DNA of 64,000 nucleotides from CATOSK01 sp965203975 (GCA_965203975.1 CBDBDT010000002.1:2604001-2668000); one strand, 5' to 3'; shown: positions 16,330 to 27,593, counted from the stretch's first letter. A program made the numbers and translations. The notes: a model not told the origin generated them from the sequence alone.

Positions 16330-17028
16330 ATGACCACCGTCGCCGTCACTTCAGTAGATCAGGAAAATGCTGAAGAATACGCCCAAGTACTGGAATCCCT
16401 GGGTGCGGAGGTACGCATACTCACTCCCGGCGCCTCTGGCTATTCCGGGCAGTTGATGGAGGGTGTGGGTGGTCTGCTCCTTTCCGGCGGTCCCGACGTG
16501 GACCCCGAGCTCTACGGGGCAATCCCCGAACCGGATGCCGGGCTGGACCTCTGCCGTCCCCTGGACGATATGGAGCTGGAAGCCCTGGAATACGCGTTGA
16601 CCGAAGACATGCCGGTGCTGGCCATCTGCCGAGGGATGCAGCTGCTCAACGTCGCCTTCGGCGGGAGTCTCATTCAGGACTTGCCCGGCCATCGGAACGG
16701 CGCCGACGATACTCCGGCCAGGCACCTTATCTACCTCGCTCCCGGGGCCAAGGCATCCGCTGTGATTGGTTCCGCCGGATTTTTCCGGGTGAACAGCATC
16801 CACCACCAGGGCCTTCTGGAACCCCAGCGGGCGGAGGGGTTGATGACCACCGCCTACGCAGTTGATGATGGCCTCATTGAAGGGCTAGAAAGCCCTCGTC
16901 ACAGCTGGGTGATCGGCTTGCAATGCCATCCCGAGCGGCAGAACGAAGTTCCCAGAAGTTTTAACAACCTGTTCGCCGCGTTCATCGACCGGGCCTCGGA
17001 CTACCTCGGCCGGTCCGGCCGCCGCTAA
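16330..17028 (+). CDS. Gamma-glutamyl-gamma-aminobutyrate hydrolase family (PuuD-like, class I glutamine amidotransferase fold)
   Basis: A 232-residue protein: GGLLLSGGPDVDPELYG, the nucleophile elbow LAICRGMQLLNVAFGG (Cys100), oxyanion-side VNSIHHQG, and the His/Glu pair in QCHPERQNE (His200, Glu202), giving a complete Cys-His-Glu triad. PuuD-type enzymes hydrolyse gamma-glutamyl-GABA in putrescine catabolism; other members cut different gamma-glutamyl amides. No other putrescine genes are nearby, so the substrate is unproven. Confidence 0.85.
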   Translation: MTTVAVTSVDQENAEEYAQVLESLGAEVRILTPGASGYSGQLMEGVGGLLLSGGPDVDPELYGAIPEPDAGLDLCRPLDDMELEALEYALTEDMPVLAICRGMQLLNVAFGGSLIQDLPGHRNGADDTPARHLIYLAPGAKASAVIGSAGFFRVNSIHHQGLLEPQRAEGLMTTAYAVDDGLIEGLESPRHSWVIGLQCHPERQNEVPRSFNNLFAAFIDRASDYLGRSGRR

Positions 17029-17154
17029 CGAATTGACGCCCCCTCGCCTGGGAAACGCCGCCCTGGCGACACATTCCTGGTGTCGGCTCGCGCCATGGCC
17101 TTGCAAAGCCGCCGCGAAGCGGGCCGGGCCTCCGCGTATAACAGGACCCTCTTT

Positions 17155-17202
17155 TAGCCGGAACGGATGATAACCAGATAGCCGGAACGGATGATAACCA
17201 GA
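17155..17202 (+). repeat. Perfect 24-bp tandem duplication in the gyrA leader
   Basis: The unit 17155-17178 is repeated exactly at 17179-17202 (each begins TAGCCGGAACGG and ends ATAACCAGA). The second copy's last base begins the AAGGAG ribosome-binding site of gyrA, 15 bp from its ATG. No gyrA promoter was confidently located; TATAAC at 17137-17142 is a possible -10. Confidence 0.92.
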
Positions 17203-17216
17203 AGGAGCACAGGTTC

Positions 17217-19805
<2,589 letters not shown>

Positions 19806-19822
19806 TGCCCTCCCCCTGAATT

Positions 19823-19869
19823 AAGCCCGGTCCCGGACAACCGCCCGAGGTTGTCCGGGACCGGGCTTT
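19823..19869 (+). terminator. Rho-independent terminator of gyrA
   Basis: AAGCCCGGTCCCGGACAACC (19823-19842) pairs with its inverse (19849-19868) around GCCCGA and ends in CTTT. It begins 17 bp after the gyrA stop. Confidence 0.88.
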
Positions 19870-20182
19870 GCCCATCCCTCCCGGGAATGCCAGGTGCTCG
19901 TTTCGTAGAGCAATCTGCTGGAAACGTGCCTCCGAGTTCCCGGAATTGCGTCGGGGGACCCGGCATCTGCTAAAGTGCCTTTCAGTTTCCCGACTCAATA
20001 ATACGAATACATAACAGGAAAAGCTGCTTAATGTTCCCACTCACGCCCCAATTGTAACGCTTTCCTGAACATTGCTTTCAAAATGCTTGATACCCCAATA
20101 ATTGTTCGATATAATCCCCGTCGGCTTGAACAACGATTTCATATCACCCCATGTGCTACATTCGTATAAACGGGCAAGTCTG
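19870..20182. other. Intergenic region between gyrA terminator and the alpha/beta hydrolase
   Basis: About 310 bp, noticeably AT-richer than its surroundings. The only feature supported is the promoter at 20087-20115; the remainder shows no coding frame or repeat that I could recognise. Confidence 0.6.
20087..20115 (+). promoter_or_regulatory. Near-consensus sigma70 promoter of the alpha/beta hydrolase
   Basis: TTGATA (20087-20092), a 17-bp spacer and perfect TATAAT (20110-20115). Start near 20122, with a leader of about 60 bases to ATG 20183. An in-frame start at 20102 lies inside the promoter and is ruled out for this transcript. Confidence 0.8.
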
Positions 20183-20878
20183 ATGAAATTGGTTTTCCTC
20201 CACGGGGCCGGGAACTCCAGCCTCTCCTTTTATTACCAGCTCCGGCACTTCCGCAATTCAAAGGCGATAGATCTTCCAGGCCACCCAGCCGGACAGCCAT
20301 GCAGCACCGTGGAGGCCTACGTGGAATGGGTCCGGGGATTTATCGCGGCCCGCCGCTACAAGGACGTGGTCCTGGGCGGCCATTCAATGGGGGGAGCCAT
20401 TGCAATGCAATACGCATTGCAATACCCGGACGAACTCAAGGGGCTGATCCTTGTCGGCACCGGCGCCAGGCTCCGCGTTCACCCCGATTACCTGGCCCAG
20501 TCCCGCCTGGCCGGTCCCGACGACCCGGATTGGCTCGAGCGGCAAAGGTCTTACTACGCGGGAGTCGAGCAGGACATCGTTAACGCCCTCATGATGCGGG
20601 CCAGGGAAGTCGGGCCTTCAGTCGAGCACAACGACCTGATGGCCTGCGACCGCTTCGACGTAATGGAAGAAGTCGAAACCATTAAACTTCCAACGCAGAT
20701 CATCTGTGGCAAGGAAGACGGCATGACCCCGGTCCGGTACTCCGACTACCTGTCACAGCGTATTCCCGGATCCAAGAGGGTGATCATCGGAGGGGCGGAG
20801 CATTTCGTCCAGCTCCAGCAGTACCGCCAGGTCAACCTAGCCATCGAGAAATTCGTCAAGCGGATGGGCCGGCGCTAA
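20183..20878 (+). CDS. Alpha/beta-fold hydrolase
   Basis: A 231-residue protein: oxyanion motif LVFLHGAGN, nucleophile elbow GGHSMGG (Ser68), an acid candidate in CGKEDGMTPV, and catalytic His207 in GGAEHFVQL. The triad is complete. There are no lid or membrane segments beyond the usual cap (GARLRVHPDYL onward). Such enzymes include esterases, C-C hydrolases and haloperoxidase-like hydrolases; the substrate cannot be assigned. Single-gene unit with its own strong promoter, converging on the flavin reductase gene 40 bp away. Confidence 0.87.
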   Translation: MKLVFLHGAGNSSLSFYYQLRHFRNSKAIDLPGHPAGQPCSTVEAYVEWVRGFIAARRYKDVVLGGHSMGGAIAMQYALQYPDELKGLILVGTGARLRVHPDYLAQSRLAGPDDPDWLERQRSYYAGVEQDIVNALMMRAREVGPSVEHNDLMACDRFDVMEEVETIKLPTQIICGKEDGMTPVRYSDYLSQRIPGSKRVIIGGAEHFVQLQQYRQVNLAIEKFVKRMGRR

Positions 20879-20918
20879 CCCCGACCAAACCTCGCTGAGA
20901 TTGCCCTTGGAGTTCGAG

Positions 20919-21404
20919 TCACCCCGCGTTGGGGTGGTACCACCGGCTTTGGTAGAACATCAACGGTGATCCATCATCGTGTTGTTGCAGCTCCTGCACT
21001 TCGCCGAAGTAGACCGTGTGGTCACCGTAGACATGGGCGCCTACCACGGTGCATCCCATGAAGACCATCGACTTGTCCAGGATCGGGATGCCGGTTTCCG
21101 TCATTGTATAGTTGTACTCTACTGAACCCGTTCGGTCTTCAGGCCGCCTGGCAAAGTACGCCCCCAGGTCCTCCTGTTCCTCGAAGAGAATGTTGATCCC
21201 GAACCCGCCACGCTGCTCTACGTAGCCGTGGGTGTGGGTGCCGTGGGCCACGCACACCAGCACGGTAGGGGGATCCAGGCATACCGAGGTGAACGAGTTC
21301 GCGGTCATTGAGTGGGGGACACCCTCGTCGTCAACGCTGGTTACCACGGTCACGCCCGTGGCAAACTTGGACATCGCTTTCCTGAACTCGTCTCTTTCTA
21401 CCAA
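20919..21404 (-). CDS. Flavin reductase-like FMN-binding domain protein
   Basis: A 161-residue protein with the flavin-reductase-like split barrel: FRKAMSKFATGVTVVTS, SMTANSFTSVCLDPPTVLVC, GFGINIL, and a C-terminal YGDHTVYFGEV with the RWYHPN ending. Family members reduce FMN with NAD(P)H for two-component monooxygenases (HpaC-like), and some bind FMN only. It starts at TTG 21404 behind GAAGG. No monooxygenase partner is adjacent; the nearest neighbour is a BtuF-like protein upstream. Confidence 0.86.
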   Translation of the reverse strand: MVERDEFRKAMSKFATGVTVVTSVDDEGVPHSMTANSFTSVCLDPPTVLVCVAHGTHTHGYVEQRGGFGINILFEEQEDLGAYFARRPEDRTGSVEYNYTMTETGIPILDKSMVFMGCTVVGAHVYGDHTVYFGEVQELQQHDDGSPLMFYQSRWYHPNAG

Positions 21405-21486
21405 CTTTGTACCTTCTTCCGGGAAATTCTTGATTCAGCGGGGCATCCGAGGGATCGGGGGCATCGGACCGGCTGATTTTGCGGCA

Positions 21487-21516
21487 ATTATAACCCCACC
21501 CGTATTCTCTAGCCAA
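21487..21516 (-). promoter_or_regulatory. Candidate promoter of the flavin reductase gene
   Basis: Minus strand: TTGGCT (21516-21511), 18-bp spacer, perfect TATAAT (21492-21487), about 83 bases before TTG 21404. The -35 is only half-matched. Confidence 0.5.
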
Positions 21517-21560
21517 CAAACTCACCCATCGCCGCCGACCCAATGCCCCCGCCATTGCCG

Positions 21561-22538
21561 TCAGTTGGGGAAGGGCCGGAAACAGTCCGCCAGTTCCCCG
21601 CCGCCCACACAGCCGAGTTCCAGCTTTGCCACCGTGCCAGGAGGAATAGAACCGGAAAACAGGTCGGGATGAGTCAGTTCCGCCAGCATCTCCAGTCCCT
21701 GCACTATTCTCGGCCCAGGCCTGCTGAAGAAAACGTGGTCGATGAGATACACTTCCCCGGCTTTCACCGCCGGAATGTCCCACCAGCCCTTTTGCTCCGC
21801 CAACCAGGAAACCTCCCGCATGTGCCTGCCTAAATCAGATGAACAGAGGTCAATGAACAGCTTTTCCGGGGCGTAATCCAGCACCTCCTGCCAGTCTATC
21901 CGGGCAGCCGGACAACCCGGTTCGTACAACTCCTGCCGTCCTCCCGCCCGGAGCAGCATATCCGGGATCCAGTGCCCTCCTATTACCAGCGGGTTGATCC
22001 CCTCCAGCGAGTAGACCCTTGGCCGGTGTGCGGCTGCGGAGACCGCTGCTTCCACCGCCTCCATCTTGGAACGCATTTCAGCAGCTAGCCCCTCTGCAGC
22101 CCCCGCCGCCCCGCAGGTCCTTCCAACGTCGCAGATGCTGTCGAAAATTTCCTCTACGGTCCTCGGGTTCAAGACCAGCACTTCTGGTTGGACCGGCATT
22201 GGCTCCACCGCCCGGCCCACGGTTGCGGCATCAACCTCGCAAAAGTAGCAAAGGTCCTGGGTCAGCACCACATCCGGCGGATTTCCCCTCAGCCATTCCT
22301 CGTCCAGGTCGTAAGGACTCTCCCCCGACTCCAATATCCGGCGCATGGCCTCTTCGACTTCCTGGCTGGACATTACCGATGGATCGATTTTGCTGCGGCA
22401 CACTACCCGCTTGTCGCACGCCTCGGGTGGATAGTCGCAGAGGTCCGTCAGCCCGCAGATATGGCCGCCCAACCCCATGGCGAACAGGATTTCCGTCGCA
22501 CTGGGCAGCAGCGAACAGATGCTGGGAGAATTGACCAT
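21561..22538 (-). CDS. BtuF-like (PF01497-type) substrate-binding protein without signal peptide
   Basis: A 325-residue protein opening MVNSPSICSLLPSATEILFAMG, the typical SxxPSxTE start of cobalamin/iron-siderophore binding proteins, with GLTDLCDYPPEA, DVVLTQDLCYFCEV, VLVLNPRTVEEIFDSI and a C-lobe ending RPGPRIVQGLEMLAEL. There is no signal peptide or lipobox, so it appears cytosolic, and no BtuCD transporter is adjacent. Soluble homologues are widespread and annotated as cobalamin-binding. Cys residues around LCYFC are a point of interest. Start ATG 22538 follows AAGGAAGG. Confidence 0.78.
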   Translation of the reverse strand: MVNSPSICSLLPSATEILFAMGLGGHICGLTDLCDYPPEACDKRVVCRSKIDPSVMSSQEVEEAMRRILESGESPYDLDEEWLRGNPPDVVLTQDLCYFCEVDAATVGRAVEPMPVQPEVLVLNPRTVEEIFDSICDVGRTCGAAGAAEGLAAEMRSKMEAVEAAVSAAAHRPRVYSLEGINPLVIGGHWIPDMLLRAGGRQELYEPGCPAARIDWQEVLDYAPEKLFIDLCSSDLGRHMREVSWLAEQKGWWDIPAVKAGEVYLIDHVFFSRPGPRIVQGLEMLAELTHPDLFSGSIPPGTVAKLELGCVGGGELADCFRPFPN

Positions 22539-22757
22539 TTGATAAAACCTTCCTTGACCCCCGGCAGAGCCTCAGGCCGGCTTGGTTGGTACAGCCCCTC
22601 AGGAAATTCCCCGGTGGTCGATGACGGCAGTGCTTAGGGACAACTGGTGTTGTATTATAAACGCCGTGGCCACATCCAACATTCCCAGGGTCGGACGCCC
22701 CGGGAATGTACCGTTCATCGCCTTCGCCCCTTTCGTCTTCAACGCACCCGTCTGCCA

Positions 22758-24044
22758 ATGACTCAAGCTGACCCCCACGCGCCCCAGGCTTGGACCATTC
22801 CATCCTTGACCGGTCTCGCCGCCTTCGGTTTCGGCATTACCGGGATGTTCCTGGCGATGGAAGCCGTCATCATTCCCAGCCTGATCCTGGAGCTGGTTCC
22901 GTCCGGGGCCAAGAACACTTTCCTTGGCGGATTGGGTTTCGCGGGAATGATCGTCGCCGCCCTCGTGCAGCCCATCGCCGGATGGTACAGCGACCGCACC
23001 TCAACGCCCTTTGGGAGGCGTGTCCCTTTCATCGTCTGGAGCACAGTGTTCGTTACCCTCGGCCTTTCCGGCCTGGTGGTAGCCGATGATTACTGGTCCC
23101 TGTTCATTCTTTGGTTATTCATCCAGGCCAATGCCAGCATCGGGTTTGGGCCGTTCCACGCCCTCATCCGCGACTTGGTCCCCACCAACCGTATCGGAGT
23201 GGCCTCATCGCTGAAAATCCTGGCCGATGGCGCGGGCGGCGTAACCCTGGTGGCCCTGACCGGACTCATTATGAGCCGTTACACCGGGGATGAAACCTCC
23301 CTTTGGTTGGGGGTTGCCCTGGCGGTAATCGCCGCGGCGGTCATTGCATCAGCCTTGGTAAGCTCCTATACCGTAGTCACCCGTGAACGCTCTCGGCGCT
23401 TCCAGTACCGGCGCAATATCGAGACCCTCAGACATCCATCCGGACTGCACCCCCACCTGCCCTGGTATCTCGTCTCCCGTTACCTCCTGGTCACCGCCGT
23501 CATAGTATTCCCCACCTATGGACTGTTCTTTTTGAACGACGTCGTGGGCGTCGACAACCCTGCCCAGACCCTGGGACTGATGATCCTTTTTATCGGGGGG
23601 GCTTTCATTGTCAGCGTATACCCCGCCGGGCAGTTGTCCGACCGCATCGGGAGGAAACCCGTGGTGGTCGGCGGGTCCCTGGCATCTGCTGCGACCACGC
23701 TTGCCATGCTCGCCGCCGGGAACCAGACCGAAGCCCTCCTCGTCGCCAGCCTCGTCGGCGGTTCCGTGGGAGTGGTCCTCAGCGCGAGTTGGGCCATGGC
23801 CAACGACCTCGGCACCGAGGGCCGGGAAGGCCAGCACATGGGCATCGTCAACCTGGCTACCATTGGAGGCGCAGCATCGGCTAAGCTATTGGGGCCGGGA
23901 GTAGACCTCCTGAATCTGGCCGCCCCCGGTCTCGGGTATTCCGCCCTGCTGGTAGGTTGTGCGGTCGTGTTTGTGGTGGCCGCGTTGTTGATTCTTCCCA
24001 TCCAACCGCACCCTGCGCCCGCCTCTGACACCCCGGTCTCGTGA
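22758..24044 (+). CDS. Major facilitator superfamily transporter
   Basis: A 428-residue protein with about 12 hydrophobic segments. The loop 2-3 motif is GWYSDRTSTPFGRRVPFI and the loop 8-9 motif is GQLSDRIGRKPVVVGG, both standard MFS signatures. A P/F-G-R-R form after SDRT is seen in sugar/cation symporter-like and SLC45-like members, but the substrate is unknown. ATG 22758 is chosen; the longer opening from 22647 encodes a non-hydrophobic, Arg-rich lead. The stop codon overlaps the left arm of an inverted repeat. Confidence 0.85.
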   Translation: MTQADPHAPQAWTIPSLTGLAAFGFGITGMFLAMEAVIIPSLILELVPSGAKNTFLGGLGFAGMIVAALVQPIAGWYSDRTSTPFGRRVPFIVWSTVFVTLGLSGLVVADDYWSLFILWLFIQANASIGFGPFHALIRDLVPTNRIGVASSLKILADGAGGVTLVALTGLIMSRYTGDETSLWLGVALAVIAAAVIASALVSSYTVVTRERSRRFQYRRNIETLRHPSGLHPHLPWYLVSRYLLVTAVIVFPTYGLFFLNDVVGVDNPAQTLGLMILFIGGAFIVSVYPAGQLSDRIGRKPVVVGGSLASAATTLAMLAAGNQTEALLVASLVGGSVGVVLSASWAMANDLGTEGREGQHMGIVNLATIGGAASAKLLGPGVDLLNLAAPGLGYSALLVGCAVVFVVAALLILPIQPHPAPASDTPVS

Positions 24045-24125
24045 CAGGGCCCGTCTTCCCGCGCAGGCGGGAATCCAGGCTCCCGCAGCCGTTGAGCATC
24101 ACCACCTGAAACGGAGCCCTGTCAC
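24041..24125. repeat. 85-bp element with 10-bp terminal inverted repeats and an internal hairpin
   Basis: GTGACAGGGC (24041-24050) and GCCCTGTCAC (24116-24125) are perfect inverses. Inside, TTCCCGC (24056-24062) pairs with GCGGGAA (24067-24073), followed by TCCAGGC, a phrase typical of small dispersed palindromic repeats in GC-rich genomes. No target duplication was seen. It sits between an MFS gene and a DUF3500 gene and could also act as a terminator. Confidence 0.6.
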
Positions 24126-24250
24126 CGTAACGCAACCCCTTGTCACCGGGGTTAGAATACAGGCAGAATCACCGGAAGACCGGCGGACGCCCGTTCCGGT
24201 CCCCACGGCCTGAATGGCATATCTTAAGAACCCAAGAGGAGGCATCGCCC

Positions 24251-25276
24251 ATGACCACCGATACCCAGCACGAACATGGCCATTCCCACGGCAACGGCCA
24301 CACCCACACCGCCGCATCCGAAATGCGCACCGCCGCCGTCGCCTTCCTCAACAGCTTGTCCCAGGACCAGAAGGCCGCTGCCACCTTCGACTACATCGAC
24401 GGCGAGCGCATCTTCTGGTACTACCCGCCCCTCAACCGCCACGGGCTCCTCCTACGCGACATGGAAGGCCCCCAGCGGTCCCTCGCCTACGGGCTAATGT
24501 CCACCGGACTCAGCCCCGAGGCCAACCTCCAGGCCCGCGCCATCATGGACCACGAACTGATTCTCGGCCCCCTGGAAGTCGAGCAGAACGCCGTCACCTA
24601 CCCCCGCGACCCCCTCCTGTACAGCTGGACCATCTTCGGCGACCCCGAAGACGCCGGCCATCCCTGGGGCTGGCGCGTCGAGGGGCACCACGTCTCCCTC
24701 CACTACTCCGTCTGGGCCGACGAGGTCCTGTCCATGACCCCCTTCTTTTTCGGCGCCAACCCGGCCCGCGTCCCCCACGGTTCCCAGCAGGGACTCCGCA
24801 TCCTGGGACGCCGCCAGGATCTGGCCCTGGAGCTAATGGAAAGCATGGACTCCGGCCAGCGTTCCAAGGCCATCATCTACAGCGAGGCCCCCGCCGACAT
24901 CATCACCTTCAACTCCTCCCAGGCGTCCCTGCCCGAGGAGGCTGGCATCCCCGCCACCCAGCTCAACGGCACCCAGCGCGAGGTTCTCACCGCCCTGGTC
25001 ACCGACTACGTTATGAAGGCCCGCGCCGACCTGGCCCAGGAGCGCCTCGACAACCTCCTCCACGACGGCGGACTGGACAAGATTCACGTCGCCTGGGGCG
25101 GTCCGGTCGACGCCGCCCAGCCCCACTACTACCGGCTCCACGGCGGCAACTTCGTCGTCGAGTACGACAACCGCCAGAACGGCGCCAATCACATCCACTC
25201 CGTCTGGCGCGACGTGAAGAACGACTTCGCCTACGACGTCCTCCGCCAGCACCTGATCATGTACCACATCGTCTAG
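24251..25276 (+). CDS. DUF3500-family protein with His-rich N-terminus (paralogue 1)
   Basis: A 341-residue protein of a family of unknown function. From ATG 24251 (AGAGGAGG upstream) it begins with HEHGHSHGNGHTHT, a likely metal-binding tail absent from its paralogue. The core carries the blocks shared with the second copy: GERIFWYYPPLNRHGL, HELILGPLEVE, PWGWRVEGHHVSLH, and near the C-terminus HGGNFVVEYDN followed by ANHIHSVWRDVKNDF. The many invariant His, Asp and Glu residues suggest a metal enzyme; that is inference. No signal peptide is visible. Confidence 0.82.
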   Translation: MTTDTQHEHGHSHGNGHTHTAASEMRTAAVAFLNSLSQDQKAAATFDYIDGERIFWYYPPLNRHGLLLRDMEGPQRSLAYGLMSTGLSPEANLQARAIMDHELILGPLEVEQNAVTYPRDPLLYSWTIFGDPEDAGHPWGWRVEGHHVSLHYSVWADEVLSMTPFFFGANPARVPHGSQQGLRILGRRQDLALELMESMDSGQRSKAIIYSEAPADIITFNSSQASLPEEAGIPATQLNGTQREVLTALVTDYVMKARADLAQERLDNLLHDGGLDKIHVAWGGPVDAAQPHYYRLHGGNFVVEYDNRQNGANHIHSVWRDVKNDFAYDVLRQHLIMYHIV

Positions 25277-25315
25277 CCCCAGCAGGCCGCTATCGTATGG
25301 CCGCAGGAGGACTTG

Positions 25316-26374
25316 ATGCCAATGAGGGAGACTGTTCTCGCGCACCTTTCTTGGATGCTTGCCAACCAGCGGGAAAATATCGCGGTAGCGGCCCTCGGAC
25401 ATATTTTGCAACAATCGGACGCTTCTAAACGCGCTCTTCACATTCTGTTGCGGGCGGAAATGCCTGAGGTCGCCGATATAGCTAGGGTCGAAACTCAGCC
25501 TGCCGGCGAGGGCAACCGCCCTGACTTGGCTTGCGTGACCCAACAAGGCAAGGAGCATGTTCTGGTCGAAGCGAAATTCGGTGCGGCGTTGCAGCCGACC
25601 CAGCCGGTAACGTACCTGGAGCGCTTACGGGCAGATGTGCCATCCGCCCTTATGGTGATTGCGCCACATCGCAGGTTTGATGAACTGTGGCCGGAACTCT
25701 GCAATCGTGTGTCGCGGTCTGAAGGCTTCAAATTGGGGCAGGAAAACATTAGCCCTGACGTCCAAAGCGTTTCGGTAGGATGCGGACAATCCCTGGTCCT
25801 CACCGGGTGGAGTTTCTTGCTCGAACAGATGATGCTCAAATGTGTTGCCACCGGCGACGAGCTCGCCGTAAGGGACATCCACCAACTCCAAGGCCTGGTT
25901 GAACTGGAAGACGCGACCGCGTACCGTCCTATGCCAGAGCGACTGGACCCACGCGACATTAACTTGATCCCCCAGTTGAAGGAACTGGTCATCGAGGCCG
26001 TCCGCGAAGGCGCGCGGAAAGGGTGCGTGAGTACCTCAGGGCTGCGGGCCGGCAACGCCCCCGATTATTATTATCGCCGCTATTTTAGGATTGCAGGGGT
26101 CATCGCTTGGCTTGGGGTTGACTTCCAGTTGTGGCGCAACCATGACACCCCACTTTGGTTCGGGTTTGAAAACCAGAAAAACTTCACCAAGACAGTCCGT
26201 GACAAACTCGCTGATCTCAGACAACAAAACCCTCCAGCCCATTTGCAAGATGTCCCTTATTACTCGGGTAACCAGGATTTCATCCGAATGACGATTAAAC
26301 GTGGGGTTTCGCACCAAGCCACCCTCGCCGACATCGTTGCCCAACTTGAACACATCGCAAACTTGCTCAGTTGA
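25316..26374 (+). CDS. PD-(D/E)XK nuclease-like protein of unknown role
   Basis: A 352-residue protein. Residues 69-87 contain the PD-(D/E)XK core: RPDLACV (Asp70), a turn, then HVLVEAKFG (Glu85, Lys87), as in restriction-type and Holliday-junction-type nucleases. The C-terminal half (YYYRRYFRIAGVIAWLGVDFQLW) is not recognised. It starts at ATG 25316 behind GCAGGAGG (25303-25310). It sits between two DUF3500 paralogues and is visibly less GC-rich and less C-biased at third positions than they are, suggesting later acquisition. It could be an orphan defence nuclease; no methylase is adjacent. Confidence 0.6.
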   Translation: MPMRETVLAHLSWMLANQRENIAVAALGHILQQSDASKRALHILLRAEMPEVADIARVETQPAGEGNRPDLACVTQQGKEHVLVEAKFGAALQPTQPVTYLERLRADVPSALMVIAPHRRFDELWPELCNRVSRSEGFKLGQENISPDVQSVSVGCGQSLVLTGWSFLLEQMMLKCVATGDELAVRDIHQLQGLVELEDATAYRPMPERLDPRDINLIPQLKELVIEAVREGARKGCVSTSGLRAGNAPDYYYRRYFRIAGVIAWLGVDFQLWRNHDTPLWFGFENQKNFTKTVRDKLADLRQQNPPAHLQDVPYYSGNQDFIRMTIKRGVSHQATLADIVAQLEHIANLLS

Positions 26375-26484
26375 TCCGCTCCCACCCCCAACCTTGACAC
26401 CCTTTCTCCCCCGCTAATACACTCCCCCTGCAACCGGGACCGAATGCGGCCCGGCAACTATCTACAATGGAGGAAACACGCCAA

Positions 26485-27477
26485 ATGGTCGCAGTTAAAG
26501 GTTTTGCCAACGGGCAGATTACGGCGGAAATCGCCCAGGCTTGCAACAACTGGCTCAACAGTCTCAGCCCGGAGCAGAAAGCCAAGGGCACCTACGACTT
26601 CCGGGACGGTGAGCGCATCTTCTGGTACTACCCGCCCCTCAACCGCCACGGCCTTGCCCTCCGCGACATGGACCAGAACCAGCGGGACCTGGCCTACGCC
26701 ATCATCGACTCCACCTTGGCTCCCGACACTGCCGAGAAGGCCAAGCTCATCATGGAGCACGAGCTCGTCCTTGGCCCCATCGAGGTCGAGGAAGGCACCG
26801 CCAACTGGGACCGCAACCCCGAGCTCTACTACTGGACCGTCTTCGGCGAGCCGGGCAGCGACGGCCCCTGGGGCTGGCGCGCCGAGGGACACCACGTCTC
26901 CCTGCACATCAACTGCTGGGAGGACAAGATAATCTCCGTCACCCCCTTCTTCCTTGGCGCCAATCCCGCCGAGGTCCTCAAGGGAGACAAGCAGGGCCTC
27001 CGCATTCTCGACCGCCGGGAAGACCTGGCTATCGAGCTGATCAACAGCTTCGACGACGACCAGAAGTCCCGCGCCATCCTCCACGACAAGGCCCCCTGGG
27101 ACATCCTCACCTACAACTCCAGCAAGGCCGCCGTCCACGACAACGAGGGCGTCGCCGGTTCCGAGATGACCGGCTCCCAGCGCGAGACCCTCATGTCCCT
27201 CATCACCGAGTACGTCAACGGAATGCGCTCCGAGTACGCCGAGAGCAAGATGGCCGAGCTGCGGGAGCGCGGACTGGACAACTTCCGCGTCGTCTGGTCC
27301 GGCGCCCTCGACCGCAGCCGCGACCACTACTACCGCATCCACGGCGGCAACTTCATCATCGAGTTCGACAACATCCAGAACGGCGCCAACCACATCCACT
27401 CCGTCTGGCGCGATGTCGAAAACGACTTCGGTGAAGACGTGATGCGCGACACCAAGATGCAGTACGAAATCCTCTAG
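26485..27477 (+). CDS. DUF3500-family protein (paralogue 2)
   Basis: About 330 residues with the same core as the gene at 24251: GERIFWYYPPLNRHGL, HELVLGPIEVE, PWGWRAEGHHVSLH, HGGNFIIEFDN and ANHIHSVWRDVENDFG. It lacks the His-rich tail. ATG 26485 is placed 11 bases after GGAGG (26469-26473); an in-frame ATG at 26467 has no ribosome-binding site. Codon use is strongly C-ended like paralogue 1, in contrast to the nuclease-like gene between them. Function unknown; a strong terminator follows. Confidence 0.82.
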   Translation: MVAVKGFANGQITAEIAQACNNWLNSLSPEQKAKGTYDFRDGERIFWYYPPLNRHGLALRDMDQNQRDLAYAIIDSTLAPDTAEKAKLIMEHELVLGPIEVEEGTANWDRNPELYYWTVFGEPGSDGPWGWRAEGHHVSLHINCWEDKIISVTPFFLGANPAEVLKGDKQGLRILDRREDLAIELINSFDDDQKSRAILHDKAPWDILTYNSSKAAVHDNEGVAGSEMTGSQRETLMSLITEYVNGMRSEYAESKMAELRERGLDNFRVVWSGALDRSRDHYYRIHGGNFIIEFDNIQNGANHIHSVWRDVENDFGEDVMRDTKMQYEIL

Positions 27478-27529
27478 CCTCTCTATTGCCGGACCTGATT
27501 CCGGCGGAACGCCTCCACGGTTCGGATAC

Positions 27530-27593
27530 GCTGGCCCCGGCATTGAGCCGGGGCCAGCCCTTTATCAGGGGGTTTGGGGGACGAATCCCCCAA
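27530..27593 (+). terminator. Terminator plus second hairpin after DUF3500 paralogue 2
   Basis: GCTGGCCCCGGC (27530-27541) pairs perfectly with GCCGGGGCCAGC (27547-27558) around ATTGA, followed by CCTTTATC. A second stem, TTGGGGGA (27574-27581) with TCCCCCAA (27586-27593), lies just beyond. The 228-bp gap has no other recognised feature. Confidence 0.78.

Noticed and set aside
26458..27543. A 361-codon frame antisense to DUF3500 paralogue 2
   Set aside because: The plus-strand product matches its paralogue block by block; the antisense product is low-complexity Val/Asp/Gly.
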